Positions 8,501 to 17,400 of a stretch of DNA of 64,000 nucleotides are shown piece after piece; the first letter of the stretch is position 1, and the number at the start of each line of letters is the position of its first letter. The DNA comes from Lysobacterales bacterium 15-68-25 (GTDB lineage: Bacteria > Pseudomonadota > Gammaproteobacteria > Xanthomonadales > Rhodanobacteraceae). The notes beneath the pieces are model-generated. The model ran no database searches and had not been told where the DNA came from. It was given only the letters and a program-made list of their open reading frames with translations. Where the stretch lies: contig NCKB01000003.1 of the NCBI GenBank assembly GCA_002279065.1, forward strand, positions 124,001-188,000. The letters are read 5' to 3'. Made by a program: the position numbers and the translations under genes.

Positions 8501-9277
8501 TCAACGGCGCAGTCGCGCCAACGCCTCGGCGTGCAGTGGCGGCACACCGGCCAGCACACTGCGCGTATCCAGCGTGAGGGAGGCCCCCTCCAGGTCGGTG
8601 AACACGCCGCCGGCCTCGCGCACGATCACCGCCAACGCGGCGACATCGAGGATGTTCACGTCCGACTCGATCACCAGATCCACGCCGCCACGCGCCAGCA
8701 GGTGGTAATGGCAGAAGTCGCCGTAGCCGCGGATGCGGTTGGAATCGCGGATCAACCGGCCTAGCGCGTCCCAGCGCGCGTCGGCGGTCAGCGTCTTGAT
8801 GTTGCCGGTGGAGATCGCCGCCTGCGCCATCGTCGCCGTCGGCGCCACCTGGGCGCGGTTGCCATCCAGCCAGGCACCGCCGCCGGCATGCGCCCACATC
8901 GTCTCGCCGTACACCGGCGCGCTGGACACGCCCAGTACCAGTTCGCCCCGGTGCATCAGGGCGATCTGGGTGGAGAAGAACGGCGTGCGGCGTACGAAGC
9001 TCTTGGTGCCGTCGAGCGGATCGACCAGCCACAACAGGCCCTCGCGATCGCCATCCAGGCCGAACTCCTCGCCGTAGATCGCCGCCTCGGGCAGCGCCTT
9101 GGTCAGAATGGCGCGGATCGCCAGCTCGGCCTCGCGGTCGGCCACGGTCACCGGGGTATCGTCGGATTTCAGCTCCACGTCCACGCCCCGGCGCCAGTAG
9201 TGCAGGATCACCTCGGCGGCGGCGGCGGCGGCTTCGCGGGCGGCGGCCAGGGCGGGGACGAGATCGGGGTGGCTCAT
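8501..9277 (-). CDS. Inositol monophosphatase family protein, HisN/histidinol-phosphatase-like
   Basis: A second inositol-phosphatase-superfamily enzyme (258 residues), separated from its paralogue cysQ only by nudE. Motifs are YGEEFG (about 70-75), WLVDPLDGTKSF (about 85-96) and the C-terminal SDVNILDVAALAVIVREAGG (about 203-222). The TKSFVRRTPFFSTQIAL context resembles the histidinol-phosphatase (HisN) subgroup more than CysQ or SuhB. Substrate assignment from sequence is unsafe, since the family covers histidinol-P, inositol-P, fructose-bisP and PAP. The start at 9277 overlaps the gspN stop by four bases. An ATG far upstream in the same frame is antisense to bioA and rejected. Confidence 0.88.
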   Translation of the reverse strand: MSHPDLVPALAAAREAAAAAAEVILHYWRRGVDVELKSDDTPVTVADREAELAIRAILTKALPEAAIYGEEFGLDGDREGLLWLVDPLDGTKSFVRRTPFFSTQIALMHRGELVLGVSSAPVYGETMWAHAGGGAWLDGNRAQVAPTATMAQAAISTGNIKTLTADARWDALGRLIRDSNRIRGYGDFCHYHLLARGGVDLVIESDVNILDVAALAVIVREAGGVFTDLEGASLTLDTRSVLAGVPPLHAEALARLRR

Positions 9278-10059
9278 CGGGAGACTCCGTTGGAAGCGGG
9301 GACAGCGCCGAGTCCGGCACCGCGCTGCAGATGGATGACGCCCTGGGCGTCCGGTGGACCGAGGCGGGCCAGCCAGCGGGCCAGCGCAGGATGGTCGCCG
9401 CGTGGCGCCAGCACGGCCTGCAGGCGCCAGCCCAGCGGACTGGCCTGGAGCTGTCCGTCCAGCCGCAGCGGCCCGTGTCCGTCGTCCTGCAGGCCCGCCT
9501 GGATCACCCCCTCGCGAGCGGTGATCGTCGCGGCCAGGTTGCCCAGCGGCAACCGGCCATCCGCACCGTCGACCGCCGCGTCCTGCCAGCGCAGGTGGCC
9601 ATCCATCGATACCGGCCAGCCGCCGCGCAGGGTGGCATGTGCCAGTTCGCCGCGCAGCTCGCCCCGCAGGCGTCCGAACGGCGTGGCCGGCGGCGGTACG
9701 AGGCGATCCAGCACCAGCCGCATCCGCACGTCGTGCCAGCGCAGCGTGTCGCCTTCGCGGAGGAAGCCGCCCTGCGCATCGAGCATCGACCCGGCGAGCT
9801 CGACGTTGCCTTGCGGCCGACCCAGCAGGGCGCGGTGCGACAGCGTCCAGCGCAGTCGGCCCAGATCGGTGCCGTCGGCCATCACGAGCGCGTCCGCCTG
9901 GCCGTCCCATACGCTGCCGGAAACGCCGCGCAGCGCAACGCCGTGCATGCGTGCGTTGAGCCACGGCGCAGCCCAGCGCGCCGGTGCAAACCACACCAGC
10001 AGCGCGAGCGCCAGCAGCAGCGTCGCGAGGCACAACAGCGGGATCTTCCACCACTTCAA
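9274..10059 (-). CDS. gspN: Type II secretion system protein N (GspN), TTG start
   Basis: A 261-residue bitopic inner-membrane protein of the GspN family. One N-terminal membrane helix (about residues 5-26) is followed by a periplasmic beta-rich part with the family phrase VSGSVWDGQAD near 46-56 and repeated short beta segments. The frame opens with TTG at 10059 preceded by CGGAG ten bases upstream; there is no ATG nearby in frame. GspN is an accessory of type II secretion, whose core operon is not in the window. This is therefore an orphan copy coupled to the phosphatase gene. It is divergent from bioA across only 70 bp. Confidence 0.85.
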   Translation of the reverse strand: MKWWKIPLLCLATLLLALALLVWFAPARWAAPWLNARMHGVALRGVSGSVWDGQADALVMADGTDLGRLRWTLSHRALLGRPQGNVELAGSMLDAQGGFLREGDTLRWHDVRMRLVLDRLVPPPATPFGRLRGELRGELAHATLRGGWPVSMDGHLRWQDAAVDGADGRLPLGNLAATITAREGVIQAGLQDDGHGPLRLDGQLQASPLGWRLQAVLAPRGDHPALARWLARLGPPDAQGVIHLQRGAGLGAVPASNGVSR

Positions 10060-10129
10060 AAGGCCGGACTCCGGGATCGGGGCAATGCCGCGGCTTGAGT
10101 GCCCGGCGCCAGCCCACGATCATAGCCGG

Positions 10130-11494
10130 ATGAACAAGCACGACCGCAGCAACCGCGCGCTCGCCGCGCGCGATCTCCGCCACGTCTGGCACCCCTGCAC
10201 CCAGATGCACGACCACGAACGCGTCCCGATGCTGCCGATCGTCCGCGGCGAGGGCGCCTGGCTGATCGATGCCGACGGCCGCCGCTACCTCGACGGCATC
10301 AGTTCCTGGTGGACCAACCTGTTCGGCCACGCCAACCCGCGCATCGCCGCGGCGCTGGCCGACCAGGCCACCCAGCTCGAGCACGTGATCTTCGCCGGCT
10401 TCACCCACGAGCCGGCGATCCGCCTGGCCGAGGAACTGGTTCGGATCACCCCGCCGGGGCTGGAGCGGGTGTTCTTCGCCGACAACGGTTCGGCGGCGAT
10501 CGAAGTGGCGCTGAAGATGAGCTTCCACTACTGGCTCAACCGGGGCCACGGCGAGAAGACCCGCTTCATCGCGCTGACCGGCAGCTATCACGGCGAGACG
10601 CTGGGCGCGCTCTCGGTCAGCGACGTGGCGCTGTACCGCAAGACCTATGCGCCGCTGTTGCTGACGCCAATCCTGGCGCCCTCGGCGGATACCTACGAGG
10701 GCGAGCCAGGCGAGACCCCGGCCCAGCTCGCCACGCGCCGGCTGGGCGAACTGCGCGCACTGCTGGAACAGCACGCCCACGAGACCTGCGCGGTGATCGT
10801 CGAGCCGCTGGTGCAGTGCGCCGGCGGCATGCGCATGTACCACCCGGACTACCTCACCGGCCTGCGCGCGCTGTGCGACGAGTTCGACGTGCACTTCATC
10901 GCCGACGAGATCGCGGTGGGCTTCGGCCGCACCGGCACGATGTTCGCCTGCGAGCAGGCCGGCGTGTCGCCGGATTTCATGTGCCTCTCCAAGGGCCTCA
11001 CCGCAGGCACCCTGCCGCTGGCAGTAGTGCTCACCACCGACCACGTCTACGAAGCGTTCTATGCCGAGTACAGCGCCGGCAAGGCGTTCCTGCATTCGCA
11101 CAGCTACACCGGCAATCCGCTGGCCTGCCGGGTGGCCCTGGAGACGCTCGCGATCTTCCGCGACGAGCCGGTGCTGGAGCGCAACCGCACGCTGGCCGAC
11201 CAGCTCGCTGCGCGGCTGGCGCCGCTGCGCGACCATCCGCATGTCGCCGACGTGCGCCAGACCGGACTGATCGCCGCCGTCGAGCTGGTCGCTGACAAGG
11301 CCCGCCGCACGCCGTTCCCGGCCGGCGAGCGGCGCGGGCTGGAGGTCTACCTCTACGGACTGGAGCACGAGGCGCTGCTGCGGCCGCTGGGCAATGTCGT
11401 CTACTTCATGCCGCCCTATGTGACCACGCCGGGCGAGCTGGACCATCTGATCGATACCGCCATCGGGGGCATCGAGCATGCCCTCGCCCGCTGA
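10130..11494 (+). CDS. bioA: Adenosylmethionine-8-amino-7-oxononanoate aminotransferase BioA
   Basis: A 454-residue class-III PLP aminotransferase that converts KAPA to DAPA using S-adenosylmethionine, in biotin synthesis. Diagnostic motifs are HVWHPCTQMHD (about 17-27), DGISSWWTNLFGHANP (about 59-74), FADNGSAAIEVALKM (about 117-131), YHGETLGALS (about 150-159) and the PLP lysine in CLSKGLTAGTLPL (about residue 288). It is somewhat longer than E. coli BioA (about 430). The rest of the bio genes are not next to it. It is followed after 8 bp by rsmE, a probable two-gene operon. Confidence 0.97.
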   Translation: MNKHDRSNRALAARDLRHVWHPCTQMHDHERVPMLPIVRGEGAWLIDADGRRYLDGISSWWTNLFGHANPRIAAALADQATQLEHVIFAGFTHEPAIRLAEELVRITPPGLERVFFADNGSAAIEVALKMSFHYWLNRGHGEKTRFIALTGSYHGETLGALSVSDVALYRKTYAPLLLTPILAPSADTYEGEPGETPAQLATRRLGELRALLEQHAHETCAVIVEPLVQCAGGMRMYHPDYLTGLRALCDEFDVHFIADEIAVGFGRTGTMFACEQAGVSPDFMCLSKGLTAGTLPLAVVLTTDHVYEAFYAEYSAGKAFLHSHSYTGNPLACRVALETLAIFRDEPVLERNRTLADQLAARLAPLRDHPHVADVRQTGLIAAVELVADKARRTPFPAGERRGLEVYLYGLEHEALLRPLGNVVYFMPPYVTTPGELDHLIDTAIGGIEHALAR

Positions 11495-11502
11495 GCCCGC
11501 CC

Positions 11503-12237
11503 ATGCGCACGATCCGCATCCACGTCGACCAGCCGCTTGCCGTCGGCACCACCGTCGCCCTGCCCGCACAGGCGGCCGAACACGTGGCGCGGGTACTCCG
11601 CATGGGCGTGGGCGACCCGCTGGTACTGTTCAACGGCGACGGCCATGACTACGCCGCGATCATCACCGAGGCCGGCAAGCGGCAGGTGGTGGTGAACGTC
11701 GCAGCAGCCGAAGCCGTCCACCGCGAGTCGCCGCTGCGGCTGGTGCTGGCGCAGGGCGTGGCGCGCGGCGAGAAGATGGACCTGATCGTGCAGAAGGCCA
11801 CCGAGCTGGGAGTGAGCGCGATCGTGCCGCTGGTTACCGAACGCTCCGAAGTGAAGCTGGAAGGCGACCGCGCCGCCAAGCGGCTTGCGCACTGGCAGGC
11901 CGTGGTCGCCAGCGCCTGCGAACAGAGTGGCCGCGCCGTGGTGCCGGCGATCGCCGCGCCACAGCCGCTTGCGGCGTGGCTGGCATCGCTGGGCAGCCAG
12001 GATGCGTTGCGCCTGGCCCTGCTGCCTGAGGGAACGCTGCGGTCGAACGCACTCCGTCCCACGCCCGCCGGCGCCCTACTGGTGGTCGGGCCGGAGGGCG
12101 GACTGGGCGATCGCGATATCGCAGCACTGACGGCACACGGCTTCGCCGGGTTGCAGCTGGGCCCCCGCATCCTGCGCACCGAAACCGCCGGGCTCGCCGC
12201 CATTGCCGCGCTGCAGGCCCTGCACGGCGACCTCTGA
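11503..12237 (+). CDS. rsmE: 16S rRNA (uracil1498-N3)-methyltransferase RsmE
   Basis: A 244-residue SPOUT-class methyltransferase that makes m3U1498 in 16S rRNA. The N-terminal PUA-like part binds RNA. The C-terminal trefoil-knot SAM site is seen as VVGPEGGLGDRDIAAL (about 189-204) followed by LQLGPRILRTETAGLAAIAALQ (about 211-232), the exact RsmE signature. KATELGVSAIVPLVTERS near 94-111 is also conserved. The ATG is 8 bp after bioA with little Shine-Dalgarno, suggesting coupled translation. Confidence 0.97.
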   Translation: MRTIRIHVDQPLAVGTTVALPAQAAEHVARVLRMGVGDPLVLFNGDGHDYAAIITEAGKRQVVVNVAAAEAVHRESPLRLVLAQGVARGEKMDLIVQKATELGVSAIVPLVTERSEVKLEGDRAAKRLAHWQAVVASACEQSGRAVVPAIAAPQPLAAWLASLGSQDALRLALLPEGTLRSNALRPTPAGALLVVGPEGGLGDRDIAALTAHGFAGLQLGPRILRTETAGLAAIAALQALHGDL

Positions 12238-12247
12238 TCCAGACGAA

Positions 12248-12276
12248 AACGGCGCGCCCGCACCGGGCACGCCGTT
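12248..12276. terminator. Bidirectional hairpin between rsmE and chpC
   Basis: Two convergent operons meet here. The inverted repeat AACGGCG-C-GCCC / GGGC-A-CGCCGTT forms an 11-bp stem with one mismatch and a five-base loop. Only short A/T runs flank it, so termination strength is uncertain. Its position, 10 bp past the rsmE stop and 22 bp past the chpC stop, supports the role on both strands. Confidence 0.55.
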
Positions 12277-12298
12277 GGCGACATGGATCCGCTGCGAA

Positions 12299-12775
12299 TC
12301 AGGCTTCGGCGGCAAGCAGTCCGGTGAGTTCGCGCTCGAGCATTTCCACGTCGGGGATCACCGCAAGATCGTCGCGCACGAGCACCTGGGCGCGCACGCC
12401 CGGCGGCAGCGCGGTGCCGTCGTGGGTGGGAATGATCAGTTCGGCGTTGAGCGTGGTCAGGCGCGGAAAGCCACGCGTCACCACCGCGATGAACGGCAGC
12501 TCTGGGTTGCCGCCCAACGCCTTTAGCACGGCCACGCGAACGGCCAGCTCCTGGTCGCCCTCGCCGGCGCCGGCCAACTTGGTGAAGGCCACCAGCGGCA
12601 CGCGCCAGCCGCGCCAGGCGATGCGCCCGAGCAGCCATTCGGGGGCGCCTTCGACCGGCTCCGGCGTCGGCATGGTGATCACTTCGGCGATCGTGGCGTT
12701 CGGCAGCAGCAGGCGCAGGTCGCCGGCCGGCACGAGCACGCAGCGGATCTCGCGCGGAAGGGGCTGTTCGCTCAT
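12299..12775 (-). CDS. chpC: CheW-like adaptor ChpC of the Pil-Chp system
   Basis: A 158-residue CheW-fold protein. It starts with the beta strand IRCVLVPAGDLRLLLPNATIAEV (about 10-32) and has WLLGRIAWRGWRVPLVAF (about 48-65), the CheW pattern of binding a receptor tip and kinase. It is the last gene of the pilGHIJ-chpABC operon; its ATG overlaps the chpB stop (TGATG). In Pseudomonas aeruginosa ChpC is a second CheW homologue that links extra inputs to ChpA; the same is inferred here. No chpD or chpE follows. Confidence 0.88.
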   Translation of the reverse strand: MSEQPLPREIRCVLVPAGDLRLLLPNATIAEVITMPTPEPVEGAPEWLLGRIAWRGWRVPLVAFTKLAGAGEGDQELAVRVAVLKALGGNPELPFIAVVTRGFPRLTTLNAELIIPTHDGTALPPGVRAQVLVRDDLAVIPDVEMLERELTGLLAAEA

Positions 12776-14448
12776 CAGTATTCCTCGATCAGGCGCGCCG
12801 CCAGCTGGGCCGGCGTGCCGGAAAAATCGGCCAGATGCTCGGCCATCACGCCACTGACCATGTCGGCGAAATGCTCGCCCGGCGCATCCTCGACCCAGAT
12901 CCTGCCGCCACGGTCGTGCACGGCCTGACAGCCGGCGACGGCGTCGTTGGCCTGCCCCGCGAAGAGAATCGCCAGTGCATCCACGCCAAACACGTTGGCC
13001 AGCGCACTGAAAGTGGCATCGATGGACGGGGTCGACGAAGGTGTTCCCTGTGCCGGCTTCAGTTCCATCCGGCCGTCGCGCGTGACGCGCAGCAGGTGGT
13101 CGGCCGGCACCACGATGAGCTCGCCGGCGCGCGCCTGCTGGCCCTGCGCGGCCGCCCGCACGTTCAGCGCGCAGGACGGAGACAGCACACGGACGAGCTC
13201 GTCCACCGGCCGGTCTCCCTGATGCTGCACGTGGACGATCGTGGCGCGCATACCCGCGGGCAGCGCCGACAGGAATTCCTGCACGGAGTCCCCGCTGGCG
13301 AAGGTCGCCCCCAGCAGCACGACCCTGCTCAGCCCACCGCTGAGCTCCTCGAGCATCATCTCGCCGCCGCCGACCGGCTCGTAGGGCTTCGGCGCGACCG
13401 CCTCCTCCATCGACACCAGCTCGAGCGTCATCAGCGGCTGGACGTCCGCCGTCTCCAGTTCGGATTCGGGTGCAAGGAACTCCAGCGCGCTCACTTTCTC
13501 GATGCCGAATTCCACGGCGGAAGGCTTGGGCACAGCCGGAGCCGGAGGCGGCCCGGCCAGGTCCTCGTCGTCGACCAATGCCCAGCTGTCGGTACGCTGG
13601 AACAGCTCCCGGGCATCGCCGGCCGGAGGGGCAGACGGCTTGGCCAGGGGGGCGTCGTCGTCCGCATCGGCCAGCCTGAGCACGTCCTCGATCAGTTCGT
13701 CGCCCTCGCGCCCGGCCTCCGGCACCGTCGCATCGGCTGCCGGCACCTCGCTGGCCGCGCCATCGGTGAAGTTGCCGTCGTAGAGCGGCGGGAGGTCGTT
13801 CGAGTCCAGCAGCAGTTCGTCGAGTTCGAAGTCATCCAGCTCGTCGACCGCGTCGAGCGGATGCGTGCCCGGAGCGGCGCCGGTCGCCCGCCCGGCTGCA
13901 TCCGGGGCATCGCCAGGCAGCGGCTCGCCGGAGAGCAGCGCCTCCAGCTCGGCCTCGAGCGACTCGGACTCGGCGGCGACTTCGGCGTCGTGGGGATTCT
14001 GAGCAGGCTCGCCATCGTCCACTACGCCGGGCGCGTCGGGCGTGCCGCCCGGGATCGGCTCCAGCGGATCGGCAGCCTCGATGCCGGCCGCGTCCAACGG
14101 ACGCGGAGGGTCGACGTCCGGACTGGCCAGCACCTTGGCTGCCAGATGGCGCGCCCAGCGTGCCCGCGCCCATCCGTCGAGCGAACGGCTGGACTCGGCC
14201 TCGTTGAACACCACGCGCGGATGATCGCCTTCGATCGCTCCCTCGAGGCGATCCATCACGTCGTCGATGTCGTCGCCGAGATTGATCACAACCACATCGG
14301 CCCCGACCCGATCGACGAGTTCGCGGTCGAGCTCACCCGGCCCGCCCTCGTGCACGATGCGGGCACCGCGCTCCTGCAACACCTCGCGCAGCAGCGCGCC
14401 GAGATCCGTGTCATCGAACAGCAGGACGACGGCCGTACCTTCAGCCAT
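12775..14448 (-). CDS. chpB: ChpB: CheB-type methylesterase homologue with degenerate catalytic and receiver sites
   Basis: A 557-residue CheB homologue. Residues 1-70 look like a receiver but the phospho-acceptor aspartate position is asparagine (VVVINLG, N56), so it is a pseudo-receiver. Residues 110-370 form a long acidic, low-complexity linker. The C-terminal domain (about 374-550) aligns with the CheB methylesterase. The histidine (VQHQ, H409) and aspartate (AND, D502) are kept. The nucleophile motif GASTGG is replaced by GATFASG (380-386), putting threonine at the catalytic serine. Loss of esterase activity is therefore likely. The gene overlaps chpA by eight bases and chpC by one base. 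It may act as a scaffold in the pilus array. Confidence 0.88.
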   Translation of the reverse strand: MAEGTAVVLLFDDTDLGALLREVLQERGARIVHEGGPGELDRELVDRVGADVVVINLGDDIDDVMDRLEGAIEGDHPRVVFNEAESSRSLDGWARARWARHLAAKVLASPDVDPPRPLDAAGIEAADPLEPIPGGTPDAPGVVDDGEPAQNPHDAEVAAESESLEAELEALLSGEPLPGDAPDAAGRATGAAPGTHPLDAVDELDDFELDELLLDSNDLPPLYDGNFTDGAASEVPAADATVPEAGREGDELIEDVLRLADADDDAPLAKPSAPPAGDARELFQRTDSWALVDDEDLAGPPPAPAVPKPSAVEFGIEKVSALEFLAPESELETADVQPLMTLELVSMEEAVAPKPYEPVGGGEMMLEELSGGLSRVVLLGATFASGDSVQEFLSALPAGMRATIVHVQHQGDRPVDELVRVLSPSCALNVRAAAQGQQARAGELIVVPADHLLRVTRDGRMELKPAQGTPSSTPSIDATFSALANVFGVDALAILFAGQANDAVAGCQAVHDRGGRIWVEDAPGEHFADMVSGVMAEHLADFSGTPAQLAARLIEEY

Positions 14449-17400
14449 TGGCCAGCTCCATCGCCCTCTGTTCGAGCACTTCGTTGATCTGCATCAGCAG
14501 CTCGGCCTCCTGGTAGGGCTTGCCGAGATAACGGTCCACGCCGATGTCGAACGCGCGCTGCCGATGCTTCTCGCCGGTACGCGAGGTGATCATGATGATC
14601 GGCACGTCGCGCAGGCGCGGATCCGCCTTCATGTGCTCGGCCAGCTCGTAGCCGTCCATCCGTGGCATCTCGATATCGAGCAGCATCAGGTCCGGCACGC
14701 GCTGCTCGTGCAGCTTCTCCAGCGCGTCGACACCGTCCTTCGCCGTGTTGACCTCGAAATCGTGGCGCTCCAGCACGCGGCCGGTGACCTTGCGCATGGT
14801 GATCGAGTCGTCCACCACCATCACCAGCGGCTTGGCACGCGTCTCCTCGACCACCGGCACCGAAACCGGCGCCAGGCCCTCGGCCAGGCGCTGCTCGCGG
14901 CGGGCGATGCCGTGGCGGACCAGCGGCGGCAGGTCGAGAATCATCAGCACCGAGCCATCGCCCATGATGGTGGCGCCGAGCAGGCCGGGTACCGAGCTCA
15001 CCTGCGGACCGACCGACTTCACCACGATCTCGCGCGAGCCGATCACCGCATCGATGCGGATCGCCGCCCGCAGGTCGCCGGCACGAGTCAGCAGCAGCGG
15101 CAGTTGCGGCTCGTCCGCGGCGTAGCTCGACGGCAGGCCGAGCAGCTCGGCCAGGTCGTGGATGCCGTAGTCCTCGCCGTTGTGCAGGAACGAGGGCTCG
15201 TCCGAAGCCAGATGGATCGCCAGCTCGTCCGGGGTAATGCGGGCCACGCCCTGCACCGAGGTCATCGGGATCGCGAAGGTCGACTCGCCGATGCGCACCA
15301 GGATCGCCTGGGTCACCGCGAGGGTGAACGGCAGGCGCAGCACGAAGGTGGTGCCCTTGCCCTCCTGCGACTCGATCGACAGCGAACCGCCGAGCTGCTT
15401 GATCTCGTTGGCCACCACGTCCATGCCCACGCCGCGGCCGGCCAGCTGGGTCACCGTGCTGGCGGTGGAGAAGCCCGGCTGGGTGATCAGGGCGAGCAGC
15501 TGGTCGTCGCTGGGCTTGGCCTCGGCGCGCAGCAGGCCGCGCTCGACACCGCGCTTGCGGATCGCCTCGCGGTTCAGGCCGCGGCCGTCGTCGGTCACGC
15601 GGATGACCACCTCGGTGGCCTCGCGCGCCACGCGGATGCGTACCGCGCCTTCCTCCGGCTTGCCCGCCTTGCGGCGGTCTTCCGGCGACTCGATGCCGTG
15701 GGCGATGGCGTTGCGCAGCATGTGCTCGAACGGCGCCTTGATGCGGTCGAGCAGGTTGCGGTCCATTTCGCCGTGCGCGCCCTCCACGAACAGCTGGGCG
15801 CGCTTGCCTTCCTCCTGCGCCGCCTGGCGCAGGGTGCGGCGCAGGTTCGGCACCATGGTGTCGAACGGCAGCATGCGGGTGCGCAGCAGGCCTTCCTGCA
15901 GGTCGGCGCTGACGCGCGACTGCTGGATCAGCAGCGTTTCGGACTGGCGGGTCAACTCGTCCAGCATGCTCTGGATCGACACAAGGTCGGAGACCGACTC
16001 TGCCAGGGCACGCGAGTACTGCTGCAGCTGCGAGAAACGGTCCAGCTCGAGCGGATCGAACACGCCGATGCCGGCCTCACGGTGCTCGCGCTGGAAGCGG
16101 GCAATGATCTGCGCCTCGGTCTCGATCTCGAGCATGCGCAGCTGGCTGCGCAGTCGCGACACGGTCTGTTCCAGCTCGACCAGGTTGAAGCGGTAGCCGG
16201 CGACCTGCTGCTCCAGGCGCGAGCGATAGATCGCCACCTCGCCGGCGTGGTTCACCAGGTGGTCCAACAGCTCCGCGCGGACGCGGATCTGCTCCTGCGG
16301 CGAACGCGACTCGTCGTAGCCTTCCGCAGCCGGCTCGGGCAACAGCTCGGGCAGGTTCTCCGGGGCCGCTCCTGCCGACACGGCGGGCGCCTCGGACACC
16401 GAGTCCGCGGCCACCGGCGCCACGTCGTGCTCGACCAGGGCCTCTTCGCCGGCGAGGGCGAGCAACCGGTCGATCGTGGCTTGCGGGTAACGGATGCCCT
16501 TGTTCTGGCCGATCCGCTGGACCAGCGCATGAAGCTGGTCGAAGCCGCTTTCGAGCGCGCCGATCAGCACGGCGGTCTGCTCCGGATCGCCACTGATCGG
16601 CTTCTCCAGCAGCGTCTCGATGGCGTGTGAAAGGTCGCCCACCGGCACGAAACCGGCGATGCGGGCACCGCCCTTGAGCGTGTGCAGATCGCGCTGCAAC
16701 ACCGGTACCTGGGCCAGATCGGAAGGCTCGGCGCGCCACTCGGCCAGCGCACCATCGGCGTGGTCAAGGATCTCGCGGGCCTCTTCGGTGAACACCTCCA
16801 GGAGATCCGGATCGATGTTGCCGCGCCAGAGCTCGCCCACCTCGTCCCCGGTCTCGGCCAGCTCGGGTTCGGGCTCGGCTGCGGCGACCCGCGCCTCGAC
16901 CGCTGGTTCCTCCACCACGGGAGCAGCCTCACGCTCGACTTCGGTCGCTTCGCCCGCGTCGAGGGATCCGGTCGACTCCAGCGGCTCAAGGGCGTCGGCT
17001 TCACCCGCCCCGGACACGGCCTCGAGCTCGTCCGCCGGCAGGTCAGCGTGGTCGATGACGCCGTCCGCATCAATCGCATCCGCGTCTACCGGCTCGACGT
17101 GGAGATCGATCGATTCGGCGGCCTCGTCCGCGACGGGACCGTCCTCCTCCGGCACGCTCTCGGCCAGGTCGGTGGACTCCGTCTCCGATGCGTCGCCGAA
17201 TTCGCGACCGTCGACCAGCCCGGCGAACATCGACGAGAAATCAGTTTCGCCCTGGGTGGGCTCGGCAACCGGAGCCGGCTCGGCCGACGCCGCAGCCAGC
17301 CCGCGCGGATCGAATGCGTCCAGCGCCGCCAGCATTTCGCTGGCCAGCTGGTCGTGATGGGCATCCTCCAGTTCCTGCTCGCGCCTCTCGTCTTCCGCAG

